Positions 1 to 8,555 of a DNA stretch of 64,000 nucleotides are shown in pieces. This DNA comes from Planctomycetaceae bacterium (GTDB taxonomy: Bacteria; Planctomycetota; Planctomycetia; Pirellulales; Pirellulaceae). The stretch lies in contig PAPJ01000040.1 of NCBI GenBank assembly GCA_002709045.1, positions 49,710 through 113,709 on the forward strand, given 5' to 3'. Each line of letters starts with the position of its first letter. The stretch's first letter is position 1. Both the position numbers and the translations under genes were made by a program. The notes under the pieces are model-generated. The model saw only the letters and a list, made by a program, of their open reading frames with translations, made no database searches and was not told where the DNA came from.

Positions 1-2
1 CA

Positions 3-521
3 AAGCAATTGCTGGGGACAAGCGTGAGATTCTGGCACGATCAGCTCTTCTGCAAACCCGCTCATCACGGTGGAGTCGTGGCCTGGCACCAGGATTATTC
101 ATATTGGTCACGGACCGAGCCGATGAATCATTTGACTTGTTGGATTGCGTTAGAGGATTCCACTATTGCTAATGGTTGTATTAACTATATCTCAGGAAGT
201 AACCATTGGGATCTACTACCGATTACAGGCCTAACCGGCGGTATGGAAGCAATCCGCAGAGTACTTACACCTCAGCAATTTGAACGATTTATCACCCCAA
301 CGCCGGTTGAGTTAAACGCCGGCCAAATGGTCTTTCACCATCCGTTAACCGTTCATGGTTCCTTTGCCAATCGTACGGAGCGTCCCCGCAGAGCTGCGGT
401 AATAAATCTCATCGGTGACGGAGTGTCCAGCGGCACTGACGATGCTCTGCTACAAGGTGTGCCCGCCGTACCCAAAGGAAATGCCTTAAATGGAAGATTC
501 TTCCCTCTTTTGCGCGGCTAG
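3..521 (+). CDS. Phytanoyl-CoA dioxygenase (PhyH) family protein, partial at left edge
   Basis: Non-haem Fe(II)/2-oxoglutarate-dependent oxygenase of the PhyH family. The reading frame is open to the first base of the window, so the start and the N-terminal part of the double-stranded beta-helix lie outside; the TTG near base 9 is internal. Visible metal ligands are the H-x-D pair in WHQDYSYW and the distal His in HHPLTVHG, followed by an Arg-rich stretch (NRTERPRRAA) that in the family binds the 2-oxoglutarate carboxylate. The stretch NGCINYISGSNHW is also typical. The substrate cannot be told from sequence. A second PhyH gene lies at 10862-11632 and is clearly a different paralogue. Confidence 0.88.
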   Translation, partial: KQLLGTSVRFWHDQLFCKPAHHGGVVAWHQDYSYWSRTEPMNHLTCWIALEDSTIANGCINYISGSNHWDLLPITGLTGGMEAIRRVLTPQQFERFITPTPVELNAGQMVFHHPLTVHGSFANRTERPRRAAVINLIGDGVSSGTDDALLQGVPAVPKGNALNGRFFPLLRG

Positions 522-582
522 CTCTTCGTTTATTTAACTATGTCTAAATAGCGCTCTTTGTTCTACAATTAGAATAGTACCC

Positions 583-587
583 GGAGG
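583..587 (+). promoter_or_regulatory. Shine-Dalgarno GGAGG for a TTG-started lipoprotein gene
   Basis: GGAGG sits 10 bases before the TTG at 598. No in-frame ATG lies between it and the lipoprotein signal, so it fixes an unusual TTG start. Confidence 0.6.
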
Positions 588-597
588 ATTTAATACA

Positions 598-1674
598 TTG
601 TACTTAAAAACACTTGCTATATTCCTGCTGATTTTCCTTACTGGATGTGATTCTATCGGAAGACAGATAGCTCAGTTGCTACCTGACAACAAGGACGGCG
701 CGTCGACTAACCTTGATCCCAATAACGATACTACGTTTGTCGATCCAACCTTAATAGGAAATAACAAGAAAACAACTGCTCCCATAGAAATGACTATCGG
801 TGGTGAAACTGGGGCAATGTACGGCGACCCTACACAAAACCCGGAATACCGTGAGATGATGCAACGAACCGACGAGATCGGCGAGGATCCCGGACAACAG
901 ATGGGGGCTTTTGTTGGTCAGGGTGAATATGCTGCTGCCATGACCATTGACGAACCGGACACTGGCTCCACTAATATCGATCCAGCGGCACAATATCAAA
1001 TGGAGGTCGGAGAATTTGAAATCCCTGACGGCGGCGAAGGTGCCGATTTAGCCTCCCAATATATTAATCAGGGCGGAGTATTCGACCCTGCTACGAATCC
1101 CCAGACGAATCAGGATCCGACTGCACAATACCTGGGCAATCCCAATGGAACTACACGTCAGCAGATCCAAGGCGGTCCGCAGTTCAAACCCCGACCACAG
1201 GGTGCGCCCAAAAAAACACTTCCCCCTTCCATTCGGCCGAAGGATACAAATTCCAAGAGCAAGAACGCTAACAGGACCAATCCACCGGATAAGCCATCTG
1301 TTGCCCTTAACAGTCTAAATATCAAAATCCGAGTGCCTGGAATTGTTAAGCCAAGTTTTGCAACTTTTGATTCTCCAGTCGCCGTACCACAATTGTTAGA
1401 TCAGGGAACATCCATGTCTTTTGGAGTTAATCTCCAACAGACGAGTCCCTTGCCTAGTCGGGGGACGGTTTATTGGGTGATCCATTCCGAAACTAATGGA
1501 TTTAGCAGATTTGCCTTACCAGTTCGAAACGGGGAACTTCCTCCGCGTCTCCAAGGTGTAGTGCCTCAATTCACCCCCAGTAGTGGATCATTTCGAACAT
1601 TCCTTGTCATCGTCAATGATAAAAATCAGGTGCAATATCTAACCGGCTCCACTGTCATACCATGGAATCCTTAA
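598..1674 (+). CDS. Putative lipoprotein with Asn/Pro/Gln-rich low-complexity body
   Basis: 358-residue exported protein of unknown function. The N-terminus is a short lipoprotein signal with lipobox LTGC, lipidated Cys at residue 17, so it should be membrane-anchored outside the inner membrane. Residues about 30-240 are low complexity, rich in N, P, D, G and Q, with loosely repeated units such as TNLDPNND, TNIDPAAQYQ and NQDPTAQYLG. The last 110 residues look folded and carry alternating hydrophobic beta-type strands. It starts at a TTG with a good GGAGG. The next gene is an exported YiiX-like protein 54 bases downstream on the same strand, which suggests co-transcription. No family recognised. 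Confidence 0.75.
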   Translation: MYLKTLAIFLLIFLTGCDSIGRQIAQLLPDNKDGASTNLDPNNDTTFVDPTLIGNNKKTTAPIEMTIGGETGAMYGDPTQNPEYREMMQRTDEIGEDPGQQMGAFVGQGEYAAAMTIDEPDTGSTNIDPAAQYQMEVGEFEIPDGGEGADLASQYINQGGVFDPATNPQTNQDPTAQYLGNPNGTTRQQIQGGPQFKPRPQGAPKKTLPPSIRPKDTNSKSKNANRTNPPDKPSVALNSLNIKIRVPGIVKPSFATFDSPVAVPQLLDQGTSMSFGVNLQQTSPLPSRGTVYWVIHSETNGFSRFALPVRNGELPPRLQGVVPQFTPSSGSFRTFLVIVNDKNQVQYLTGSTVIPWNP

Positions 1675-1728
1675 TTTTTCTCCAATAACTGGAGCGGATC
1701 TTTGAATAGATTCAAAAAGGAGAAGGTT

Positions 1729-2331
1729 ATGAGCAGATTACTGTCACTAATCATTATGTACGTCTTGTTACAGAGCGCTGCATCAGCATACGACAAGCCG
1801 GCAAATGGAGCGCTAATTTTCACCGAGCATGGAAGTTCGCTGGTAAGCACCTACACGAAGTCCAGTTTTTCACACGTAGCAATCGTACTGTACGAGCGTG
1901 GAATGCCAATTGTCTTTGAGGCAAAACCAGGGGGCGTCACCAAATCTACATACGGCAATTACCTCAAAACAGCCAAGGTAGCAAAAATCATTGACACTGA
2001 TGAAGTTACACTATGGCTCACAAATCCCAGGCAACCATATTCCGAAATAGAGATTAGAAAAATGCTTAATATGGCGAATGCAAAACTTGGCACACGCTAC
2101 AGTATTATTCCGACATTAACCGCTTGGGATCAACCGACACTACAATGTGCACAATATGTCAGTATCGTCCTGCAAACGGGCCCCCGCTTCTGGTTTAGAT
2201 CACCTAAATCCCAAACTCCGACAACTTTATTGCGAATCGCCAAACCCGGTTACCAGCCCATGCAGCTTGTGCATCAGGAAGAAACTTCCAATACGTCTTT
2301 CTTCAGCCGAATAGGTCACTATTCCGAATAG
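1729..2331 (+). CDS. YiiX-like permuted NlpC/P60 (papain-like) exported protein
   Basis: About 200 residues, with a signal peptide ending near SAASA. The order of conserved blocks fits the circularly permuted NlpC/P60 (YiiX/YebB-type) fold: a His in SSFSHVAIV, an acidic residue in VFEAKPGGV, and a Cys in TLQCAQYVS as candidate catalytic residues. Members of this superfamily are thiol hydrolases or acyltransferases acting on peptides or lipids; the actual substrate is unknown. I chose ATG 1729 because AGGAGAAGG lies just upstream; a TTG at 1702 would add nine charged residues in front of the signal peptide. It follows the lipoprotein gene and could share its transcript. Confidence 0.72.
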   Translation: MSRLLSLIIMYVLLQSAASAYDKPANGALIFTEHGSSLVSTYTKSSFSHVAIVLYERGMPIVFEAKPGGVTKSTYGNYLKTAKVAKIIDTDEVTLWLTNPRQPYSEIEIRKMLNMANAKLGTRYSIIPTLTAWDQPTLQCAQYVSIVLQTGPRFWFRSPKSQTPTTLLRIAKPGYQPMQLVHQEETSNTSFFSRIGHYSE

Positions 2332-2467
2332 TTATCACACTATCCGAGTAACCTTTCGTGCAACTCAGGTATGTTTTTCAATGAGGGCGTTGTTTTCAAT
2401 TATTTTAACGCAACAACTCTTTTTTGTCGTCAAAATGACAAATCGCTAAGTAGGTGCGAAACGCACG

Positions 2468-2519
2468 CGCGAATTTACTGGAAGCGTGGACTTGGAAATC
2501 GGAACAACGGAAATTCGCG
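2468..2519. repeat. 9-bp inverted repeat in convergent intergenic region
   Basis: CGCGAATTT (2468-2476) and AAATTCGCG (2511-2519) are perfect inverted arms around 34 bases. They lie between the stop of the YiiX-like gene and the stop of the minus-strand PQQ gene, where a bidirectional terminator would be expected, but there is no T-tract. I see no gene in 2332-2553. Confidence 0.35.
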
Positions 2520-2553
2520 TTTAGGGATCCGCAATCACACTTATGGTATAGAT

Positions 2554-3813
2554 TTATTTTTTATTTCTCACGCAATACAATGATTCTGACGTTCGTATAA
2601 ACAAGGCACCATCGCTAACACCATACGATGCTAAACTACGCTCGCCAAACGTGTTTTTTGCTACCACCTTGAAGACAGAACTTGCCTCAATCACCGTAGC
2701 ATCACCCTGTTCACTTTGAAGATAAATTAGTCCATTGGCGAGAATCGGTGATGCAGAGAAATTACCACCTATTCTTTCTTGCCAAATCACTTCTCCTGTC
2801 TTTGCATCCAAACAGCTACCGATCCCGCGATCGGAAACCATGAAGAGTTTTCCGTCCACAATTATTATAGAGGGCGTATGGGGAACTTGTTTTTGATGCG
2901 ACCACTTGACGTGGGTATCAGTTATATCACCAGCACCGGATGGATCAATGCAATAAATCCATGGCGTGTTGTAACTAGTAGAAACATAAAGTAGACCGTC
3001 CTTATAAACGGGTTTAGGTATAACACTGTATCCGTCATACCTAACTTTCCAAATCATTGTTCCGGTTTCCGCATCGAGTCCATGGACAACGTCACTTCCG
3101 GGTGAAATGACTTGTTGCTTTCCATTTACGCTAATTAAGGCCGGCGTTGAAAACGAAAACTTTCGTGGCGCATCGGATTGACGGTCAAACGTCCATTTTA
3201 CACTGCCATCTGCAAGCATTAACGCCATCACTTTTGTGGTAGCTGCGCCGTCGACACTAAATACCATTGAGTCATTGACAATAATTGGTGTGCCACCATT
3301 TCCATGCACCGGCTGATATTTAATCGCCACTGTCTTCCAGATAATTTTCCCTTCTAATGACAGACACGCTGTCCCCTGATGACCAAAATGAACATAGAGC
3401 ATTCCCTTATGGACGATCGGTGTAGGACTTGCGTGACTATTCTTCTGATGTTTTGACGGGGCATCAGAATCCTGAATGAAGACATTCGTTTTCCAGGCTG
3501 TTTTGCCGTTTAAGATATCAATCGCAAGGACTGTTAAATCAAACTCCGTTTTCTCATTTCCGTCGACTCGCGGAATCGCTGAGGTCAGATAAACCGTATC
3601 CTTATAAACTACGGGGGACGACCATCCTTCACCGGGAATAGGTGTTGACCAACTGACATTATTATCAGCCCCCCATTCTATCGGTAGGTTCTGAAACGCA
3701 CTCGACCCGTCTCCATTAGGGCCCCGAAAGACCACCCAATCGTTTCCAGTAACAAAAGAGGTATGGGAAAATAAACCCAAAATTAGTACGAAGCGCTGGA
3801 ATAAGTGGAGCAT
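2554..3813 (-). CDS. Exported PQQ-like beta-propeller repeat protein
   Basis: 419-residue secreted protein of the planctomycete PQQ-binding-like (outer membrane protein assembly BamB-like) propeller group. An N-terminal signal peptide ends around SFVTG, followed by the typical opening WVVFRGPNGDG. Blades repeat a pattern of a Trp-rich strand and a 'DG-L-V' strand, for example GTMIWKV, GEVIWQERI and ASPILANGLIYLQS. These proteins are usually periplasmic or surface scaffolds; enzymatic activity is unproven and PQQ binding is not implied. The ATG at 3813 starts a clean signal peptide; a TTG 12 codons earlier is possible but adds a charged tail. No partner gene suggests a specific role. Confidence 0.82.
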   Translation of the reverse strand: MLHLFQRFVLILGLFSHTSFVTGNDWVVFRGPNGDGSSAFQNLPIEWGADNNVSWSTPIPGEGWSSPVVYKDTVYLTSAIPRVDGNEKTEFDLTVLAIDILNGKTAWKTNVFIQDSDAPSKHQKNSHASPTPIVHKGMLYVHFGHQGTACLSLEGKIIWKTVAIKYQPVHGNGGTPIIVNDSMVFSVDGAATTKVMALMLADGSVKWTFDRQSDAPRKFSFSTPALISVNGKQQVISPGSDVVHGLDAETGTMIWKVRYDGYSVIPKPVYKDGLLYVSTSYNTPWIYCIDPSGAGDITDTHVKWSHQKQVPHTPSIIIVDGKLFMVSDRGIGSCLDAKTGEVIWQERIGGNFSASPILANGLIYLQSEQGDATVIEASSVFKVVAKNTFGERSLASYGVSDGALFIRTSESLYCVRNKK

Positions 3814-3905
3814 ATTCGAAGACCTATATTCTGATTTTATAAACGGCAATATCTAGTCTTCATTATACCTTGAACCAATCGAATTTACTTGAACTGCCAT
3901 AATGA

Positions 3906-5606
3906 TTAGCGATAAGCTCGCAGTAGGCTTAAAGACACGATTTCTAATGAATGACACTGAACAATACTGTCCGGCACGAATACGGAAACACCTTCTGCTA
4001 TATTCGGCTCCGTACTGATATAAACACTTCGCCATTGCGGACTACTAATAAGGTCTTCCAACAAACGTGGCCGATAGATCAAATCAGAATTTTTAAATAC
4101 CAATGCAGTAGGTCCATCGGAATACTTTTCAAGTATTTTTTCAGCATTTTGTAGGTTTTGATTTCCCTCTCCTATGACGGACATGAAATCTTTCAACACG
4201 CTAATCTTGTTAGTTTCTAAGCGAGCGTCAGCAAATACCCGTTTCGGATATTTATGCTCGTCTCCAAACCCATTAAAAATAATCACGCCGGCAAAACCGG
4301 TGCCGTTGTAGTGAACATACAAATTGCTAATACCGGGGAGTTCTGCGATAAAAGTTGCAGCCTGATGGTTGTACCATTGAGATTCCCCAAACCCCGCTCG
4401 TCGACTTGGATAATGATTTCCCTCCAATTCATTACCCTCTATGATATCTATTCCTTTGACGACTACATTGAGAGCGAGGAAAGCAATTAAAACACCACTA
4501 ACAGAACGGATCGCAATACCGGGTATATGAGAATCACGCGCATTCAACAACCAATCTCCCAGCACGCATGTGAGAACATATCCCCACACAATTGAATACA
4601 GCGATGCGTTTCGATTCATATTCCAAACGAGATAACCAAACCCGATCAATAGTAAGCAATGGAATATCGTATTTTGCTGCCTATTTAGAGCGCCCCAAAT
4701 AACAGCAGTTATACAGACTGGTGCAGTAATCAAAATAAGCCTCGGAGTACTACTGTGCAAAATTCCATCCAATCCATAATCAGAAATGAATTCGCCCATA
4801 CCTTTCGTCTCACCAGCAAGTAATTGGAAAAACTGCCTCTGATCACCCCCCACCTTATCGAGTAGTTCCAGCGGAAACAACGCACCTTGCAAACCATACG
4901 GATTTAATACCGTCGCAATACTACAGGCTAACAATACGTACCAAATGCCATTTATTTTGTAAGAAGTGAAACCTTTAATTTGTTCGTTGACACAATATGC
5001 TCCGAGGACGCATAGCTGCAATACAAATAGTCCCTGACTATTTACCCAGACTATTTGCAATGGAACTAAGGCCCAAATCCATCGTTTGCAACCAGTCTTA
5101 TGTTTGTGGATACATAGAATTGTAAGCGCCAGTAACAGGTGGGACATTATTTCCGGGCGTACATGGAACCTATCAATGTAGATCCAGATAAACGGTAGCC
5201 AACAACATGCCATTAAAATAACCGGCAGACGCCTGTAACCGGTAAGCATCAAAAGGGCAAATACCCCAGCTCCAACGATGGACTTGAATAGGATCAGCCC
5301 AGACGTACCGCTCCAATTGTAGATAATTGCTACGATGATCTGGAAAAGCCAGTGTAAATCGATCCAAAGTGATTCTGGATTTGTATAAGTGAAGCGATTT
5401 GTTCGGGGTATATGACCCTCTGTAAGTATCAGCTGTCCGGTTTTAAGATGCCACCAAATATCACCATTGACCATGGAATAACACCCCGAAAGTAAAACAA
5501 TCAGGAATAGGAGCACAAAAAATATCCACCATTGCAGTTTGTTAAAACTGCGTATTGACTTAGCGGGATTACTCTGCTGAATCTGCTTCTGATCCTTATT
5601 TCCCAT
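3906..5606 (-). CDS. Polytopic membrane protein, GT-C-like glycosyltransferase candidate
   Basis: 566 residues with a first transmembrane segment near residues 30-47 and about nine to ten more through residue 390, then a soluble C-terminal domain of about 170 residues. Just after the first segment is GDIWWHLKTGQLI followed by an acidic/aromatic loop, a layout that resembles GT-C fold enzymes, which keep an Asp in the first external loop and use lipid-phosphate sugar donors. That family assignment is inference; no signature is strong enough to name it. It overlaps the preceding gene by 11 bases, so the two are almost certainly translated together. Confidence 0.62.
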   Translation of the reverse strand: MGNKDQKQIQQSNPAKSIRSFNKLQWWIFFVLLFLIVLLSGCYSMVNGDIWWHLKTGQLILTEGHIPRTNRFTYTNPESLWIDLHWLFQIIVAIIYNWSGTSGLILFKSIVGAGVFALLMLTGYRRLPVILMACCWLPFIWIYIDRFHVRPEIMSHLLLALTILCIHKHKTGCKRWIWALVPLQIVWVNSQGLFVLQLCVLGAYCVNEQIKGFTSYKINGIWYVLLACSIATVLNPYGLQGALFPLELLDKVGGDQRQFFQLLAGETKGMGEFISDYGLDGILHSSTPRLILITAPVCITAVIWGALNRQQNTIFHCLLLIGFGYLVWNMNRNASLYSIVWGYVLTCVLGDWLLNARDSHIPGIAIRSVSGVLIAFLALNVVVKGIDIIEGNELEGNHYPSRRAGFGESQWYNHQAATFIAELPGISNLYVHYNGTGFAGVIIFNGFGDEHKYPKRVFADARLETNKISVLKDFMSVIGEGNQNLQNAEKILEKYSDGPTALVFKNSDLIYRPRLLEDLISSPQWRSVYISTEPNIAEGVSVFVPDSIVQCHSLEIVSLSLLRAYR

Positions 5607-7017
5607 TACAGAGATCTCCCATTACCCGAAGCTTTTCATCACCCAAATAACAATACCTATTAACCCAAACAAAACTTTGCGTCGAACTGTACGCAGTTTC
5701 AAATCGCCGGGCAAATTCATCTACTGGACCGTAACCATGGACCAGAGCTGCTATCGGCGTATCACCGGCCTCTTGTTGAGCAATGGATATTTTTTCCTTT
5801 TGGGTTTCGGTCGTGGGTAACTGTGGTTCGTCTGGACCGGGGTATTTAACATCAATAATACGCGGCGGCGCGATATCGTCAGAAATCTTCAGCAGTGAAA
5901 ATATGGCGTTTACGAGAGTGCTTTCTTCTACTAACGGGTTCGCTGTCGCAAGCTGGTCCAAATAAAACCGAGCTATCATCGACCAATGCATGGTGTACAA
6001 TTTTATCGGTATATGGTCAGAATAGGCTGCTATCGCACTATAATTGATACCCGATAGCTTATTGAACGGAGGTGGAAATGCATGCGGGACCAGTAGTTTT
6101 TCTCGAAACCCGTTCGAATCCATCGCTTTTCGTATTTCACATATATAATTCGTAACAAGATCCTGTTTCAACTGTAACCAATGCTGAAGGCCTTCTAGCA
6201 GTCCTTCGCGTCGAAGTTCTTGTTTAAGTCCCTCGACATTTGTCATCTGAATAACTGTATTTGTATTAAGCTGTCCATGACACCATTGATAGGCCTTATC
6301 AACCAATCCTCGAAGTTCGTCAAACGCCTCGTCGTTATCACAAAATCTAGCGACTTGCGAATTAAAATCTAAAAACACGCTATCGAGTTTATAAGGTGGA
6401 TATTCCGGCCAATCGATTCTAATGCCTTCAACATCTGGATATTGCTGAAACAGATCCGTAATAAGTGCAATTTGATAATTCAATACATCTGAGCTTGCAA
6501 GGCTAGCATTTGAAGCGACCCTATTTGTAACTTTCTTGTTCCAAGGCAACTTTGGCTCGTCTTTAGAACGCAGACCGCTGAATTGGACGCGGTAGCCTGG
6601 AGGAATTGCAGCCTGCACCTGAAAGAATGTCCGGATACCCCGGCTTTTCATTTCGGCAAGAGCCGTTTCAATGACCGAGCCGTCTCGCTGCGTATATTCG
6701 TCGGCAACTGGCGGCTGATAACAAGTATCAGCATACAACTCACGATTTGGTATGAATGAGGGGGAAGTACTGACGCGCAATTCTCTCTTCCCCCATAAAG
6801 GGCGCTCCAGCATTCGTACGTCTCCTGCACCCGCGTCGATTGGCGGTTCACGTTGGCCTTCTCCCTGATCAGCTATTCGCATAACATAAGGGGACGTAGT
6901 AATCGCGTTCGCGCCTGCAAGATCTTGGCAATTATCCAGTACTTGCGTTACCCCTTCAACTTGAAAATATTCCGGTAAAACGGTTATTCCTAGCATTTTG
7001 CGGTCGGATTTGGCCAT
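5596..7017 (-). CDS. Uncharacterised protein with TIM-barrel/glycoside-hydrolase-like features
   Basis: 473 residues, no signal peptide. The order of beta-strands and acidic residues resembles a putative glycoside-hydrolase-like TIM barrel: ALAEMKSRGIRTFFQVQA, then PDVEGIRIDWPEYPPY, where Asp and Glu at a strand end are plausible active-site residues, and later LLVPHAFPPPF and IKLYTMHWSM. I cannot assign a CAZy family. Its stop overlaps the start of the GT-C-like gene, which makes a carbohydrate-related pair plausible. It is divergent from the dockerin gene across a 166-base intergenic region with a dyad. Confidence 0.6.
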   Translation of the reverse strand: MAKSDRKMLGITVLPEYFQVEGVTQVLDNCQDLAGANAITTSPYVMRIADQGEGQREPPIDAGAGDVRMLERPLWGKRELRVSTSPSFIPNRELYADTCYQPPVADEYTQRDGSVIETALAEMKSRGIRTFFQVQAAIPPGYRVQFSGLRSKDEPKLPWNKKVTNRVASNASLASSDVLNYQIALITDLFQQYPDVEGIRIDWPEYPPYKLDSVFLDFNSQVARFCDNDEAFDELRGLVDKAYQWCHGQLNTNTVIQMTNVEGLKQELRREGLLEGLQHWLQLKQDLVTNYICEIRKAMDSNGFREKLLVPHAFPPPFNKLSGINYSAIAAYSDHIPIKLYTMHWSMIARFYLDQLATANPLVEESTLVNAIFSLLKISDDIAPPRIIDVKYPGPDEPQLPTTETQKEKISIAQQEAGDTPIAALVHGYGPVDEFARRFETAYSSTQSFVWVNRYCYLGDEKLRVMGDLCNGK

Positions 7018-7062
7018 AATATGATAGCAATCTAAAAATTTGGGCTGAATTAGTGCATTTCT

Positions 7063-7084
7063 TTAAAGAGATGATACTCTTTAA
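7063..7084. repeat. 8-6-8 dyad in divergent intergenic region
   Basis: TTAAAGAG and CTCTTTAA are perfect arms around the loop ATGATA. The dyad lies between two divergently transcribed genes (starts at 7017 minus and 7184 plus), where an operator for both promoters could sit. A hairpin in RNA is equally possible. Confidence 0.35.
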
Positions 7085-7183
7085 TAGATCAAATAATACA
7101 CATCTTTATTCCAATCTACAATTTCACGTTTGCCTGCTGAATTTTTGTTTAACTTAGATTGAGAAAGGATCGTTGGTGACGAG

Positions 7184-8524
7184 ATGAATTTTCTCAAAAA
7201 GCGCAGAACATTATCACAAATTAGACTTGGGCTCGAAAAACTCGAGGGGCGTCGTCTACTGGCTTCCGATTTAATGGTATTTCAAAATCCTATTGAACCA
7301 TTAGATGTCAACTTGGATCAATACATTTCACCAGTGGATGCGTTGGCTATTATTAATGAACTCAACGCGCCGACTGCCCAACAACTGGAAGTTGGAAATC
7401 TTCTCGATACAAATGGAGACGACATTTTAGCACCTATCGATGCATTGGCCGTCATAAATGATCTTAACCATTCTTCTCGTGAAACGGACATCGATCACCT
7501 CTATGAGACTCGCAATTATTTACGTCAGGAATATGACGCATTGCCGGAACCCGCTAAACAAATAGCGTCACAACTCACCACTCTTTTGGACAAACACGAA
7601 ACGGCAACGCACGCCATTTATGAATCCTTACAATCCTTCACCTCGTATTCAGTTGATAATTACGTTGAGCTCGACGAATTTTATTCGAAACTTGAAAAAG
7701 TGAGCGCGCTCAATAACGATACACTCCAACGTGGCTTAAAAACACTCGATCCTGTGATAGAAGAAGTCTCAATTAATGTTTTCGGCAACAATACCGAACA
7801 ACAATCAGAAGATACAGAGACACCCTACGAATTCGATCCCGATAACTACAAGGATCCAGCCGAGGCGTTCCCCGAACTATTTGAGGAATTGAATCAGGGT
7901 CTCGACGATATCGAAGTTCCGAGTTATGGCGACATAATTGATAATTACGAACACATTTATCAAACTTACGAGGAATCCGATCACGACATTGATGTCTATA
8001 TAACAGAATCAATCGATGTGTCTGAATACGAAGACTTCGTCCTTCGTGGTGGTGATCTCAACGAATTACTAGATGCACTTGAAACCGGCGCAGAAGAAGG
8101 TATCGGCACGGTAGAACAAATATTCCAGCAAGAGATTGAATCCGACGTTGATATCGGCGTGCTCTTTCAGGAACTCATGAATAATGCCTACGTCGGCGAA
8201 CTAATCTACAACGACATTGTAGCCATTGGCGGCGAAACCACCGGGTCGATCATCGTAATGTCGGACGAGTCCGTCGTCGAAGTTGATTTCGCTAATTCAA
8301 ATGATTTACGGGAACTCGCAGAACAATATGACAACCAGAAGGTAGTCCTCGAGGGTACAGCTACAATCATCCAAGGAGTGGAGGTGCCGGATAGAACAGT
8401 CATCGTTGTTCGTTCGCTATTTGGTATCAATGAGTTGGCTGATTTAAGCACCGTACTCAATACATTAGACCCAACAGATTCGCTTGACTTAGTTGATACC
8501 CTCAACAGTTTGAACCTGGGTTAA
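7184..8524 (+). CDS. Secreted acidic protein with N-terminal dockerin type I repeats
   Basis: 446 residues. The N-terminus carries the planctomycete export motif LEKLEGRRLLA (about residues 18-28). It is followed at once by two dockerin-type EF-hand-like repeats, VNLDQYISPVDALAIINELN and LLDTNGDDILAPIDALAVIN (about residues 37-98), with the Asp/Asn calcium ligands and Ala-Leu-hydrophobic helices expected of dockerin type I. The remaining 340 residues are very acidic, probably helical in the middle and beta-rich near the end, with no recognised domain. Dockerins usually sit at the C-terminus, so the position is unusual. It may dock to a cohesin at the cell surface, but no cohesin is seen here. 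Confidence 0.78.
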   Translation: MNFLKKRRTLSQIRLGLEKLEGRRLLASDLMVFQNPIEPLDVNLDQYISPVDALAIINELNAPTAQQLEVGNLLDTNGDDILAPIDALAVINDLNHSSRETDIDHLYETRNYLRQEYDALPEPAKQIASQLTTLLDKHETATHAIYESLQSFTSYSVDNYVELDEFYSKLEKVSALNNDTLQRGLKTLDPVIEEVSINVFGNNTEQQSEDTETPYEFDPDNYKDPAEAFPELFEELNQGLDDIEVPSYGDIIDNYEHIYQTYEESDHDIDVYITESIDVSEYEDFVLRGGDLNELLDALETGAEEGIGTVEQIFQQEIESDVDIGVLFQELMNNAYVGELIYNDIVAIGGETTGSIIVMSDESVVEVDFANSNDLRELAEQYDNQKVVLEGTATIIQGVEVPDRTVIVVRSLFGINELADLSTVLNTLDPTDSLDLVDTLNSLNLG

Positions 8525-8547
8525 CTCCGCGGTTCCATTATTTATCG

Positions 8548-8555
8548 AAGGATGG
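8548..8555 (+). promoter_or_regulatory. Shine-Dalgarno AAGGATGG overlapping the first possible pfk start
   Basis: AAGGATGG contains the ATG at 8552, so it cannot serve that start at normal spacing. It lies 5-9 bases before a TTG at 8561, which gives a protein beginning MIKRLGILTAGG. The true start may therefore be TTG 8561. Confidence 0.4.

Noticed and set aside
2371..2583. 70-residue plus-strand ORF after the YiiX-like gene
   Set aside because: No signal peptide, domain or ribosome-binding site; it runs into the end of the convergent PQQ gene and overlaps an inverted repeat.
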